Source of the DNA: Brachybacterium vulturis
GTDB taxonomy: Bacteria; Actinomycetota; Actinomycetes; Actinomycetales; Dermabacteraceae
Reading direction: 5' to 3'
DNA length: 64,000 bases
NCBI RefSeq assembly: GCF_002407185.1
Contig: NZ_CP023563.1
Location: forward strand, 3,224,001 to 3,288,000
Positions 16,801 through 27,331 of the stretch are shown here, piece after piece. The notes under the pieces are model-generated. The model made no database searches and was not told the DNA's origin. It saw nothing but the letters and a program-made list of their open reading frames with translations. Every line of letters starts with the position of its first letter. Position 1 is the stretch's first letter. A program made the translations under genes and the position numbers.

Positions 16801-18255
16801 TCAGTCGACCGTCATCCGATAGATGAAGGCGGCCATCGCATCACGGTTGATCGGCTGCAGCGGACGGTAGGTGCCGTCCGGCCACCCGGTGGTGATCCCC
16901 TCGTCCTCGGCCCAGGAGATCTCCTTGTAGAACAAGGAGCTGCGCGGGACGTCCCTGAACGGGGAGGTGCGGGGAGGGGTGAAGGAGGGTTCCTCGGCGG
17001 AGCGGTACAGGAACGCCGCCATCGCGTCACGGTTCACGGGCTCCAGGGGGCGGAAGGTGCCGTCGGGCCACCCGGTGGTGATCCCCTCGTGCTCCGCCCA
17101 GGTGATCTCCTTGTAGAAGATCGAACTCCCGGCGGTGACGTCGGAGAACGGAGACCTCGTGGGCGGCGTGAACGCGGGAGAGCCCGCCGAGCGGTAGAGG
17201 AAGGCGACCATGGCGTCTCGGGCGATGGGCCGCAGCGGGCGGTACGTGCCGTCCGCCCATCCTTGGGACAGCCCGGTGTGCTCCATCCACGCGATCTCGG
17301 TGAAGAAGATCGAGCTGCCGTAGGGCACGTCGACGAAGGGCGCGGCCGGGTCCTTCCCCCACGGGGCGGAGATCGGCCAGCGGCTCTCGGGGGTGCCCGT
17401 CGGCGATCCGAACCACAGCGAGAAGTTCCGGAAGAAGTTCCGGTTGCCGTAGGTCGCGCAGACGTCGTCGGGGACCCCCGCCGCACCCGCATCCAGCGCG
17501 GCCTGGGTGGGGGTGAACGGCGTGTAGTTGTACAGCGCGGCCGTGGACCGGTTGAAGATCCTGACCTCGCCGTAGCCGCAGAACGGGTAGGGGCTGTACT
17601 GGATGTCGTAGGTCCTGCCGGCCTGGTAGCGGAAGCCGCGGGCGGGGTCGCCGTACTCCTGCAGCCGGGAGGTGCCGTGGTAGATCTGATGGACGAATCC
17701 CCGATAGGCGGGATCACAGTCCGCGAAGTCGACGCAGCGGAACCCGAGCGCCTCACGGAGCTGTTTCGGCGTGGCGTTCCGGGCGCTGATCAGCCCCTGT
17801 TCCTTCTGCAGCATCACGAGGATCACCTGCGGGTTCACGTCGCAGGCGCGGGCGACATCGGTGATGATCCGCCCCGCCGTGGCGTTCCGGACCGCGGGGA
17901 TCGCCGCGCAGTACTTCGTGGCCGGGCGCTTCGGGGTGTCCATGGTGAGGTTCTTCAGGCAGGGTGCGCCATCGGTGCCGTCCGTGCAGCGCGATCCCTT
18001 GTCGTCGAGGAATGCGTCGACCTCGGCGCGGGTCATCGTCTGCGCGTCGAACATCATCGAGTCCGTGATCAGGAATCCCGGGGAGAAGCCGCCGAGCCCG
18101 TCCGGCGGGGTCTCGGCGCGGGCCCCCGGCGCACCGGTGAGCACGGTGCCGACCAGCAGCAGGACGGCGAGGAGGAGCAGTGCCGGTCGCCGCGAGCGCG
18201 CGAGAGCGGGCATCGTCGACGGGAGTGCGCGACGGGACGGCGCGGTGGGAACCAT
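16801..18255 (-). CDS. secreted protein with three C-terminal SLH-type repeats
   Basis: Secreted protein of 484 residues: Arg-rich n-region, hydrophobic core (about 18-40) and cleavage near GARA-ET. The middle (about 60-300) matches the actinobacterial haemagglutinin-like region, with VNPQVILVMLQKEQGLIS, a Cys-rich stretch and AALYNYTPFTPTQAAL. Three SLH-type repeats follow (about 305-484), each with F-x-DVP/T...F..EI.W....G...GW.DGT(Y/F)RP(L)..I/V.RDAM.AF(L/I)YR. Such repeats usually attach proteins to the cell wall. The ATG at 18253-18255 is chosen for its ribosome-binding site CGGAGA and compact signal peptide. Confidence 0.9.
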   Translation of the reverse strand: MVPTAPSRRALPSTMPALARSRRPALLLLAVLLLVGTVLTGAPGARAETPPDGLGGFSPGFLITDSMMFDAQTMTRAEVDAFLDDKGSRCTDGTDGAPCLKNLTMDTPKRPATKYCAAIPAVRNATAGRIITDVARACDVNPQVILVMLQKEQGLISARNATPKQLREALGFRCVDFADCDPAYRGFVHQIYHGTSRLQEYGDPARGFRYQAGRTYDIQYSPYPFCGYGEVRIFNRSTAALYNYTPFTPTQAALDAGAAGVPDDVCATYGNRNFFRNFSLWFGSPTGTPESRWPISAPWGKDPAAPFVDVPYGSSIFFTEIAWMEHTGLSQGWADGTYRPLRPIARDAMVAFLYRSAGSPAFTPPTRSPFSDVTAGSSIFYKEITWAEHEGITTGWPDGTFRPLEPVNRDAMAAFLYRSAEEPSFTPPRTSPFRDVPRSSLFYKEISWAEDEGITTGWPDGTYRPLQPINRDAMAAFIYRMTVD

Positions 18256-18367
18256 GGTGATCTCCGAGGTCAGGGGATCCCCGGGTCGGATCCACCCCCC
18301 AGCATATGCCTGCTCCCGCCGCTCGGGAACCTTCGGTGGCCGGACGATACCTACTTGCAATGCACCG

Positions 18368-18406
18368 CCCGGCGGATCCTCGTCCGGAGCACGAGGATCC
18401 GCCGGG
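18368..18406 (-). terminator. hairpin terminator of ileS
   Basis: Perfect 16-bp stem (18368-18383 with 18391-18406) and a 7-base loop, 14 bases beyond the ileS stop. No T-run. It separates ileS from the downstream SLH-protein gene. Confidence 0.78.
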
Positions 18407-18420
18407 TGCGATCGTCGGGA

Positions 18421-21400
18421 TCAGCCTCGAGCGCGGGCCACGGACACCTGCACCGTGCCTCCGGAGACCTTCTCGCTCGCCGTGTGCGCTCCCTCGGCCG
18501 GAGCGGCCGGGACGGCGATCTCGACGGCGAGCACCTCGCCGGCGACCAGCTCGCGGTGCGCTGCGACAGCGGCGACGACCTGCTCGTCGCCGTCCACGGT
18601 CAGTGCGATCCGGTCGGAGACGTCCAGGCCTGCTCCGCGGCGGGCCGCCTGGATCGCACGCACCACATCGCGGGCGGTGCCCTCGTCCTCGAGCTCCGGG
18701 GTGACGCGGGTGTCCAGCGCCACGAAGTCACCGCCGCGCAGGACGCCCACGACATGGCCCTCCATGGCGGAGGAATCCCCGGCGACCAGGTCCAGCGAGT
18801 ACTCGCCCTCCTCGAGGGCGATCCCGCCGGAGGTGATCGTTCCGGCGCCGTCCACGGACCAGTCGCCCGTCTTCGAGCCCTTGATGACCGTCTGCACCTG
18901 CTTGCCCAGGCGCGGGCCGGCGGCGCGCGCGTTCACGCTGAGGCGCTGCTCGACGCCCATGCCCTGCGCCTCCTGGCTGGTGACATCCAGCAGGCGCACT
19001 GCCTTGACGTTCAGCTCGTCGGAGAGGAGCGCCGAGAACGCCTCGAGGGAGCTCGGGTCGTGGTGGACGACGGAGAGCTCCGCGAGCGGCAGCCGCGCGC
19101 GCAGCTGCTCCTTCTTGCGCAGCGAGTTGCCGACGCTCGCGATGGCGCGGACATCGTCCATCCGCGCCACCAGCTCCGGATCGTGCGGGAAGAGGTCCGC
19201 CTCCGGCCAGTCGGTCAGGTGCACGGAGCGCCCGCCGGTGAGCTGCTTCCAGATCTCCTCGGCGACCATGGGCAGCAGCGGGGCCACCACCTGGCACAGC
19301 GTCTCCAGGCAGGTCGAGAGCACGTCGATCGCCTGCGCATCACCCTCCCAGAAGCGGTCCCGGGAGCGGCGCACGTACCAGTTGGTGAGCATGTCCAGGT
19401 AGTCCTGGATCAGTTCGGCGGCGTCGGCGATCGCGAGCGCGGTCATCGACTCCTTCACCTCGCGCACCAGGTCCCCGGTGCGGGCCAGCAGGTAGCGGTC
19501 CATGACGTCGGTGGACTCGTAGCGGGACCGTCCGCGGTATCCGGTCGGCGTCCCGTCGGCGTCCTTCTCCCCGGCGGCGTTGGCGTACAGCCCCAGGAAG
19601 TACCAGACGTTCCACAGCGGCAGCACCACGTGGCGCGTCGCGTCGCGGATCTTCGGCTCGTCGACCACGAGGTTGCCGCCGCGCAGGATCGGCGAGCTCA
19701 TCAGGAACCAGCGCATCGCGTCGGAGCCGTACTTGTCGAACATCTCGCGCACATCGGGGTAGTTGCGCAGCGACTTGGACATCTTCTGCCCGTCCTCGCC
19801 GAGCACGATGCCGTGGCAGATCACCGAGGTGAAGGCCGGCCGGTCGAACAGGGCGGTGGAGAGCACGTGCATGACGTAGAACCAGCCGCGGGTCTGCCCG
19901 ATGTACTCGACGATGAAGTCCGCCGGGTTGTGGGACTCGAACCACTCGGTGTTCTCGAAGGGGTAGTGCACCTGTGCGTACGGCATCGAGCCGGAGTCGA
20001 ACCAGACGTCGAAGACCTCCTCGACGCGGCGCATGGTGGAGGTCCCGGTGGGGTCCTCCGGGTTCGGGCGGGTCAGCTCATCGATGTAGGGGCGATGGAG
20101 GTTGACCTCGCCGTGCTCATCGCGCGGCAGCGTGCCGAAGGCCTCCTCGAGCTCGGCGAGGGAGCCGTACACCTCGGTCCGGGGATGGTTCGGGTCATCG
20201 CTCTTCCACACCGGGATCGGCGAGCCCCAGTAGCGGTTGCGGGAGATCGCCCAGTCCCGGGCGCCCTCGAGCCAGCGGCCGAACTGTCCGTCCTTGACGT
20301 TGCCGGGCACCCAGTCGATCTGCTCGTTCAGCTCGAGCATCCGCTCGCGCTGGTCGGCGACCTTCACGTACCAGGAGGAGACCGCCTTGTAGATCAGGGG
20401 GTTCCGGCAGCGCCAGCAGTGCGGATAGGAGTGCACGTAGCTGGCCTCGCGCAGCAGGCGCCCGGAGCGCTGGAGGTTGCGGATCAGCGGACGGTTCGCC
20501 TCGAACACCTGCACCCCGGCGATCTCGTCGAGATCGGTGCCGGCGAAGTAGTCCAGGAACTGCGCGCCCTCGTCGACCGAGACGATCACCGGGATGCCGT
20601 AGGCGGCGTTGACCTGCTGGTCGATCTCGCCGTAGGCGGTGGCCTGGTGGACCACGCCGGTGCCGTCATCGGTGGAGACGTAATCGGCGACGGTGACGAT
20701 CCAGGCGTTCTCGGTGCCCCACTTCTCCCGGTCCTCGGAGTAGACCGTCCACAGCGGCCGGTAGGCCACGTGCTCGAGCTCGCGCCCGGCGAAGGTGCGC
20801 TCCTCGCGGGCGGCGAGCGCGTCCTCGGCGCTCTCGAAGCCGAGCTCGGTGGCGTAGCTGCCCAGCAGTGCGGTCGCCATCAGAAAGCGGCCCGCGCCCG
20901 CGGCGGTGCCGTCGGCGGCGCCGAGCGGTCCGGCGGGGACCACCGCGTACTCGAGCTCGGGGCCGACGGCGAGGGAGAAGTTCGTGGGCAGGGTCCAGGG
21001 GGTGGTGGTCCAGGCCAGTGCGCTGACGCCCGCGAGCCCCAGCTCGGCGGCCTTCTCGCCGGTGAAGGGGAAGGTGACGGTGACGGTCTGGTCCTGGCGC
21101 TCCTGGTAGACGTCGTCGTCCATGCGCAGCTCGTGCGCGCTCAGCGGCGTCTGGTCCTTCCAGCAGTAGGGCAGCACGTAGTAGCCCTCGTACGCGCGAT
21201 CCTTGTCGTACAGGGTCTTGAACGCCCACAGCACCGACTCCATGAAGGTGACGTCGATGGTCTTGTAGTCGTTCTCGAAGTCGACCCAGCGGGCCTGGCG
21301 GGTGACGTAGTCCTCCCACTCCTTCGTGTACTTCAGCACCGAGGCCCGGGCGGCGTTGTTGAACTCCTGCAGTCCCATCGCCTCGATCTCGGACTTCTCG

Positions 21401-21723
21401 GTCATGCCCAGTTCCCGCATCGCCTCGAGCTCGGCGGGCAGGCCGTGGGTGTCCCAGCCGAAGCGGCGGTCCACCTTGTCCCCGCACATGGTGCGGAAGC
21501 GCGGGATGACGTCCTTGACGAAGCCGGTGAGCAGGTGGCCGTAGTGCGGCAGGCCGTTGGCGAAGGGCGGTCCGTCGTAGAAGACGAACTCCTCGGCACC
21601 CTCGCGCTGCGCGATCGAGGCGCGGAAGGTGTCGTCGGTGCGCCAGAACTCCTGGACGGCGTTCTCGAGCGCGGGCAGGTTCGGTGAGGGGACGAGCGAG
21701 TCTCCGGTGACCGGGTAGACCAT
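18421..21723 (-). CDS. ileS: isoleucyl-tRNA synthetase
   Basis: Class I synthetase charging tRNA-Ile, 1100 residues. The HIGH motif appears as HYGH (60-63) in FANGLPHYGHLLTG, the CP1 editing domain lies in the middle, and KMSKS occurs at about residues 646-650 (EDGQKMSKSLRNYP). A CWRC-containing zinc-like segment (HCWRCRNPLIYKA) precedes the second half of the catalytic domain, as in the eukaryote-like IleRS type with a long C-terminal anticodon-binding region. Controlled by the T-box leader at 21727-21995 that ends at the ribosome-binding site. Confidence 0.98.
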   Translation of the reverse strand: MVYPVTGDSLVPSPNLPALENAVQEFWRTDDTFRASIAQREGAEEFVFYDGPPFANGLPHYGHLLTGFVKDVIPRFRTMCGDKVDRRFGWDTHGLPAELEAMRELGMTEKSEIEAMGLQEFNNAARASVLKYTKEWEDYVTRQARWVDFENDYKTIDVTFMESVLWAFKTLYDKDRAYEGYYVLPYCWKDQTPLSAHELRMDDDVYQERQDQTVTVTFPFTGEKAAELGLAGVSALAWTTTPWTLPTNFSLAVGPELEYAVVPAGPLGAADGTAAGAGRFLMATALLGSYATELGFESAEDALAAREERTFAGRELEHVAYRPLWTVYSEDREKWGTENAWIVTVADYVSTDDGTGVVHQATAYGEIDQQVNAAYGIPVIVSVDEGAQFLDYFAGTDLDEIAGVQVFEANRPLIRNLQRSGRLLREASYVHSYPHCWRCRNPLIYKAVSSWYVKVADQRERMLELNEQIDWVPGNVKDGQFGRWLEGARDWAISRNRYWGSPIPVWKSDDPNHPRTEVYGSLAELEEAFGTLPRDEHGEVNLHRPYIDELTRPNPEDPTGTSTMRRVEEVFDVWFDSGSMPYAQVHYPFENTEWFESHNPADFIVEYIGQTRGWFYVMHVLSTALFDRPAFTSVICHGIVLGEDGQKMSKSLRNYPDVREMFDKYGSDAMRWFLMSSPILRGGNLVVDEPKIRDATRHVVLPLWNVWYFLGLYANAAGEKDADGTPTGYRGRSRYESTDVMDRYLLARTGDLVREVKESMTALAIADAAELIQDYLDMLTNWYVRRSRDRFWEGDAQAIDVLSTCLETLCQVVAPLLPMVAEEIWKQLTGGRSVHLTDWPEADLFPHDPELVARMDDVRAIASVGNSLRKKEQLRARLPLAELSVVHHDPSSLEAFSALLSDELNVKAVRLLDVTSQEAQGMGVEQRLSVNARAAGPRLGKQVQTVIKGSKTGDWSVDGAGTITSGGIALEEGEYSLDLVAGDSSAMEGHVVGVLRGGDFVALDTRVTPELEDEGTARDVVRAIQAARRGAGLDVSDRIALTVDGDEQVVAAVAAHRELVAGEVLAVEIAVPAAPAEGAHTASEKVSGGTVQVSVARARG

Positions 21724-21726
21724 CAG

Positions 21727-21995
21727 GACGGACCTCCGAGGCAGGACAGGGGGCGGCGAAAGGACGGCATGCGCTCCGAGGACGCTTCCCGACCCGGGGG
21801 TCGGTGGCGCGGTACCACCTCGGTTGATGCCTCGCGCCGACGGATGCGACGCAGGGGCCTCCCCTTGTTCCTCAGCGGTGACGGGCTGGTCCCGGCGGGT
21901 TCTACTGGGCCCGCGCCCGGAAGCGGACGGTGGGCGGTTCTTCCCGCGGCTCTCCGGTGATGGCCGGGTCGATGCCGATGGTGGGGAGTGTACGT
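21727..21995 (-). promoter_or_regulatory. T-box riboswitch (tRNA-Ile sensor) of ileS
   Basis: The leader on the minus strand contains the T-box core AGGTGGTACCGCGCC (21806-21820), the tRNA-acceptor-binding bulge. Upstream, a stem I region carries GGCCATCACCGGAGAG with an ATC isoleucine specifier at 21959-21961, followed by GAAGAACCG. Downstream, CCTCGGA (at the anti-sequestrator) can pair with TCCGAGG-like sequence overlapping the ileS ribosome-binding site. This is the translational T-box class typical of actinobacterial ileS: uncharged tRNA-Ile would free the ribosome-binding site. The 5' end is approximate. Confidence 0.86.
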
Positions 21996-22179
21996 GGAGG
22001 CTCGCGGCGGGTCACGTCCGCGGCGGGCGGAGGAGACCCGGGGAACAGCTCGTCGGCCCCGGCGCGGCTGGTCGCGATCCCAGGGTCACCGGATCGAATG
22101 CCCAGTACCTGCCCAGGAGCAGCAGGTGGAATGGCCGCAGCGGCGATGAGGACGCCGCTCCCCCGCAGGAGGAGATGAG

Positions 22180-22407
22180 ATGGACGACGACACCGCTTCC
22201 CGACGCAGCCGGGCGACGGCCGGAGCCTCGGCCCTGGGCGCCACAGCGCTGCTGGTGCTCAGCTTCGGCCCCTCCGCCTTGGCGGTCACGCCCTCCCCGC
22301 AGGCCGCGCCGACGGCCCGGGCGGCGATCTCCGCCCCCGCCTCCGCCTCGACGGCGTCCGAGGTGCCGCGTCGGAGCATCGAGGGGGACGATCCCGCCCC
22401 CCGGTGA
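22180..22407 (+). CDS. small secreted protein
   Basis: Protein of 75 residues with an Arg-containing n-region, hydrophobic segment ATALLVLSFGPSALA and a plausible signal-peptidase site after SALA. The mature part is about 40 residues, Ala/Pro/Ser-rich and without recognisable fold. The ATG at 22180 has AGGAGGAG 5 bases upstream. It starts divergently from the ileS leader. Function unknown; low-complexity composition keeps confidence moderate. Confidence 0.58.
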   Translation: MDDDTASRRSRATAGASALGATALLVLSFGPSALAVTPSPQAAPTARAAISAPASASTASEVPRRSIEGDDPAPR

Positions 22408-22540
22408 GCGGCCCGCGCCTCGGCCCGGGCAGGCGGTGACGAGGCGAGACTCACCTCGTCGCAGAGGTGATGTCGTGGAAGACTGGATTCTTCACGGATC
22501 CGCCCCGCATCATGCGGCGGACGCTGCAGAAGGAGCGAGG

Positions 22541-22813
22541 ATGTCGCTGTTCGGAGAGCCCTTCACCGCGAAGTGCTTGAAGTCGGGGATCACGGTCGAG
22601 GTCGACGAGGGCCGCTCCCTGCTCCAAGCGCTGCTCGACGCCGACATCCCGATGGACTACTCGTGCGAGGGGGGCGTGTGCGGCACCTGCGTGGTGCCGC
22701 TGGTCTCCGGCGAGGTCGAGCACATGGACGAGTTCCTGATGGACGATGAGCACGCCGATCAGATGATCACCTGCGTCTCACGCGGTGAGGGCGAGATCGA
22801 GATCGACGTCTGA
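22541..22813 (+). CDS. [2Fe-2S] ferredoxin
   Basis: Plant-type ferredoxin of 90 residues, a soluble one-electron carrier. Cluster ligands Cys42, Cys47 and Cys50 (SCEGGVCGTC) and Cys78 (ITCVSR) fit the C-x4-C-x2-C-x27-C pattern. The ATG at 22541 has AAGGAGCGAGG just upstream. A 7-bp inverted repeat (22438-22444 with 22454-22460) lies in its leader. No partner reductase or oxygenase is adjacent, so its redox partner is unknown. Confidence 0.93.
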   Translation: MSLFGEPFTAKCLKSGITVEVDEGRSLLQALLDADIPMDYSCEGGVCGTCVVPLVSGEVEHMDEFLMDDEHADQMITCVSRGEGEIEIDV

Positions 22814-22848
22814 GGCGTCCCCGCACCGAGCACCGGTGGGTGCTCTCC

Positions 22849-23073
22849 TCACAGACGGGGACCGGCGACGATCCAGGCCAGCGCCACCAGGACGATGAGC
22901 GCCGCGGCACTGCCCACCGCGAACGGCAGCCCGATGCTGGGCCCGGTCACCAGCAGGAGCAGCATTCCCAGGGCGGCCGCGGCGAGCAGGAGCGAGAAGA
23001 GCACCGGACGGCCGACGGCGGGCTTCGCCCGGCGCAGCCGGGTCACGGACCTCTGGGGATGCGTCGTCGCCAT
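22849..23073 (-). CDS. small two-helix membrane protein
   Basis: Protein of 74 residues: a basic N-terminus (RSVTRLRRAKPAVGR) followed by two hydrophobic helices (about 24-43 and 50-70), so a hairpin in the membrane with the basic end inside. The ATG at 23071-23073 has a GGAGAGG ribosome-binding site. The gene converges on the ferredoxin gene. I do not recognise the family. Confidence 0.7.
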   Translation of the reverse strand: MATTHPQRSVTRLRRAKPAVGRPVLFSLLLAAAALGMLLLLVTGPSIGLPFAVGSAAALIVLVALAWIVAGPRL

Positions 23074-23271
23074 GCTGACGTCCTCTCCGCCCTGCTGATC
23101 AGGTGCGTGCTGAGACGGTGAGCGCACCTCTGCTCGCCCTGCGATGCGCTCCGAGGCCCTGATCCTCTCCCGCACGAGGTGGTCCGCACATCCTGCGCCG
23201 GGTGGAGACCTGCCTCCGCCTTTGGTCGTACTCCGGCCCGAGGCGTCCGGCGGCACCCGAGGGGGAACCGC

Positions 23272-25121
23272 CTATCCGGACGCCCCGTCCTCGCGCCAGG
23301 CGTCCTGGCGGGCCAGCTCGGCGAAGGGTCCGGCGGCGGTCACCAGCTCGTCGTAGGTGCCGCGCTCGACGATGCGCCCCTGCTCCATCACGAGGATCTG
23401 ATCGGCGTGGCGGATGGTCGAGAGCCGGTGCGCGATGGAGACGGTGGTGCGGCCGCGGGCGGCGGCGGCCAGCGCCCCGGACATCGCCCGCTCGGTGGCG
23501 ACGTCGAGGGCGGAGGTGGCCTCGTCCAGCAGCAGCACGGGCGGGTCCCGCAGGATCGTGCGCGCCAGGGCCAGGCGCTGCTTCTCCCCGCCGGAGAAGC
23601 GGTAGCCGCGCTCCCCCACCACCGTGTCGTACCCCTCGGGCAGGCCCATCACGTGGTCGTGGATCTGCGCGATCCGGCACGCCGCCTCGAGCTCCTCGTC
23701 GCTCGCGTCCGGCCGGGCGAAGCGCAGGTTGTCCGCGACGCCGGCGTGGAGCAGGTAGGTCTCCTGGGTGACCACACCGATGCTCGCGGCGAGGGATTCC
23801 CTCGTGATCTCCCGCAGGTCATGACCGTCCAGGGTGATCCGCCCGGCCGTCGGCTCATAGAGCCGTGCCATCAGGTAGCCGGTGGTGGTCTTGCCCGAGC
23901 CGGTCGCGCCGACCAGCGCGGTGTGCTTCCCGGCCGGGACCACCAGGTCCAGGCCGGCCAGGGCGGGCTCCTCGGCGCCGGGGTAGGTGAACGTGACGCC
24001 CTCGAAGCGGAGTCGGCCGCGCACCGTCGCCGGATCCAGGGCCACCGCCTCCGGCGCATCCTGGATGAGGATCGGGGCGTCGAGGTACTCGAAGATCCGG
24101 GTGAACAGGGCGAGGGAGCTGCTGACCTGGTTCGCCACCCGCAGGAGACCGTTGAGCTGCGGGAACAGGCTCGACTGCAGGGCGATGAACGCGACCAGGG
24201 TGCCGATGGTGACGCCCTGCCCCGGGGGGTCGGCGAACAGCAGGTGGCCGCCGAGCAGGTAGGTCAGCGCCGGGAACAGTGCCATCAAGGTGGTGAACAC
24301 GGCCATCTGCCAGCGGCCGGCCATGGTGGAGCGCACCTCGAGATCGGCGAGCTCGCGGGAGTCGGTGGAGAAGGTGCGGGTGAGCGCCTCGGTGCGGCCC
24401 ATCGTCACCCCGAGCAGGATCCCCGAGACGGACAGCGACTCCTGGATGCCGGCGGAGAGATCGGCCGCCTTCTCCTGGCGCGTGCGCACGATCTCGCGCC
24501 GACGGCGGCCGACGCGCCGGTTCATCCACACCGCGAAGGGCAGCGCGATCAGGGAGAACAGCGTCAGCCGCCAGTCCAGGGCGACCATCGCGACCAGGGC
24601 CATCAGCACCCCCGCCCCGGCGGAGACGATCTGTGTCATCACCGAGGTGACCACAGCCTGCATCGAGCCGATGTCCGAGAAGATCCTCGACTGGATCTCG
24701 CCGGTGCGGGTGCGGGTGAAGAAGCCCAGCCCCATGCGCTGGAGGTGGGAGAACACCGAGACCCGCAGATCGTGCATCACGGCCTGCCCCACCCGGGTGG
24801 AGAGCATCGCCTGGGTGACGCCGAGGGCGTTGGACACCACCGTGACCGCGATCAGTCCGCCGACCGACCAGGCCAGCACATCGGCCCGCTGCTGCGGCAG
24901 GGCGACGTCCACGATCTCGCGGATCAGGAACGGGGAGACCACCCCGATCGCGGCCGCCAGCACGATCAGCAGCAGCACCCCGACGAGGGTGGCGCGGTAG
25001 GGCCGGAACAGCGACAGCATGCGATGCACGTCGGGACGCTGCCCGGGCGCGAGCTTCGGCTGATCGCGCATCCGGACGCCGCCCCCGCCCATGCCCCCGC
25101 CGGGGCCACCGCCGAAGACCA

Positions 25122-25122
<1 letters not shown>
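23272..25122 (-). CDS. ABC transporter, fused permease and ATPase
   Basis: Half-size ABC exporter of 616 residues. A Gly-rich N-terminus precedes a six-helix transmembrane domain (about 40-335). The nucleotide-binding domain has Walker A GATGSGKTT (405-413), Q-loop VTQETYLLHAG, signature FSGGEKQRLALARTI (about 509) and Walker B VLLLDEATSALD (529-540). Half-transporters of this MsbA/LmrA-like type work as dimers and export lipids, drugs or peptides; the substrate cannot be told. It starts on the last base of the SDR stop (TGATG), so the two are translationally coupled. Confidence 0.96.
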
Positions 25123-25916
<794 letters not shown>

Positions 25917-25967
25917 GGCGTCACAGTACGCGGGCCGGGGAGGCGGGCACCACGGGTCCGGGGGTCC

Positions 25968-26873
25968 TCACCAGCCGATCTCCAGGCAGCCGTGGTGATC
26001 GGTGGGCTCGGTCTGGACCGTGGCGTGCGCGATCCCGTGGGTGACGCTGAGCAGTTCCTGGGCCGCATCGAGCACCGGATGCGGGTCCCGGTCGGGATCC
26101 ACCACCAGATGCACGGTGGCGACCTCCATCCCGGAGGTGAGGGTCCACAGGTGCAGGTCGTGGGCCTCGACGACCCCGTCGATCGCGGCGAGGTCGGCGC
26201 GCACCCGCTCCGGGTCGATGCCGGCCGGCGCGGCCTGCCCCAGCACCCCGAGCACCTCGCGGGCCAGGATCACCGCCCGCACCGCGATGAAGAGGCCGAC
26301 GGCGAGTGCGACCGCGGTGTCGATCCAGGTGGCACCGGTGACGCGCAGGAGCACTGCGGCGAGGATCACTCCCAGCGAGCCGACCGTGTCGGCCATGACC
26401 TCGAGATAGGCACCCTTGACGTTCAGGCTCTCCCCCGCGCCGCCGTGCAGCATCACCAGCACCACGAGGTTCACGACGAGCCCCAGGGCGCCGACGACGA
26501 GCATCGGGCCGGAATCGACCTCGATCTGGCGACCGAGGCGTCCGATCGCGGCGATCACCACCCCGGCGGCGACGCCCAGCATGATCAGCACCGCGAGCAG
26601 GGAGGCGAACACCTCGATGCGGTAGTGGCCGAAGGTGCGCCGGCCGCTGCGGTCCGGGCGCACCGCGATCAGCGTCGCGGCGAGCGCGGCGGCGAGGGTG
26701 ACGACATCGGCGGCCATGTGCCCGGCGTCGGAGAGGAGCGCGAGGGATCCGGAGAGCAGTCCCGCGACCAGCTCGACGATGAAGAACCCGGCGATCAGCA
26801 CCAGGGCGATGGCCAGGCGCCAGCGATGGGCGCTCCCGGCGTGGCCGGTGGGCGGGCCGTGGCCGTGCGTCAT
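25968..26873 (-). CDS. cation diffusion facilitator, probable zinc exporter
   Basis: CDF-family H+/metal antiporter of 301 residues with six transmembrane helices and a C-terminal ferredoxin-like cytoplasmic domain (about 215-301). Metal-site patterns LLSDAGHMAADVVT (helix 2, H-x3-D) and VMADTVGSLGVI (helix 5) match the HD/HD zinc-type site, and an N-terminal His-rich stretch (MTHGHG) is present. The ATG at 26871-26873 overlaps the stop of the upstream ArsR gene (ATGA), so the exporter is coupled to its likely sensor. Confidence 0.95.
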   Translation of the reverse strand: MTHGHGPPTGHAGSAHRWRLAIALVLIAGFFIVELVAGLLSGSLALLSDAGHMAADVVTLAAALAATLIAVRPDRSGRRTFGHYRIEVFASLLAVLIMLGVAAGVVIAAIGRLGRQIEVDSGPMLVVGALGLVVNLVVLVMLHGGAGESLNVKGAYLEVMADTVGSLGVILAAVLLRVTGATWIDTAVALAVGLFIAVRAVILAREVLGVLGQAAPAGIDPERVRADLAAIDGVVEAHDLHLWTLTSGMEVATVHLVVDPDRDPHPVLDAAQELLSVTHGIAHATVQTEPTDHHGCLEIGW

Positions 26874-27256
26874 GAGGCGACCTCCCTCGCGCCCTCGCGC
26901 TCGGGATGCTCCATCCGGCTGTGCGCGGTGTGGGAGATGGCGAGGTCCAGCAGCATCCTCACGTGCGGGTCGTCGAGGCGGTAGAACGCCCTGCGGCCCT
27001 CTCGCCGCACCGCGACGATCCGGTGGGCGCGCAGCAGCTTCAGGGCATGAGACACCGCGGACTCGGAGTGCTCGGTGACCTCGGCCAGGTCGCTCACGCA
27101 CAGCTCCCCCTCGAGCAGCGCGAGCAGGAGCCGCAGCCGCGCGGGGTCCCCGAGGAGGGAGAAGACGTCCGCGACGTCCGCCACCGCCGACTGCCCGGGG
27201 ATCCTGGCGCGGATCGCGTCCAGCGCGCCACCCCCGATGTCTGCATGATTGCTCAT
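26870..27256 (-). CDS. ArsR/SmtB-type zinc-responsive repressor
   Basis: Winged-helix metal sensor of 128 residues. Recognition helix region DLAEVTEHSESAVSHALKLLRAHRIV, then the alpha5 zinc-site motif D-x-H-x10-H-x2-H, complete in DPHVRMLLDLAISHTAH, the hallmark of SmtB/CzrA zinc sensors. Loss of DNA binding on zinc would release the coupled CDF exporter. The ATG at 27254-27256 is used. Its start overlaps a short symmetric sequence CATATG flanked by TGAAC, a plausible but unproven operator shared with the divergent ligase gene. Confidence 0.94.
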   Translation of the reverse strand: MSNHADIGGGALDAIRARIPGQSAVADVADVFSLLGDPARLRLLLALLEGELCVSDLAEVTEHSESAVSHALKLLRAHRIVAVRREGRRAFYRLDDPHVRMLLDLAISHTAHSRMEHPEREGAREVAS

Positions 27257-27331
27257 ATGTTCAGTATGGCAGAGAGGGTGGAGGAACGGCCGACCGCGCC
27301 ACCGGGCGTGCCGCTGCGCGACAATGGCGGC

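Noticed and set aside
16438..21687. A very long plus-strand open frame opposite ileS and its neighbours
   Set aside because: It is the mirror of high-GC coding sequence: no domain, Arg/Gly/His-rich, and it runs across several real genes. The minus-strand frames encode clear families.
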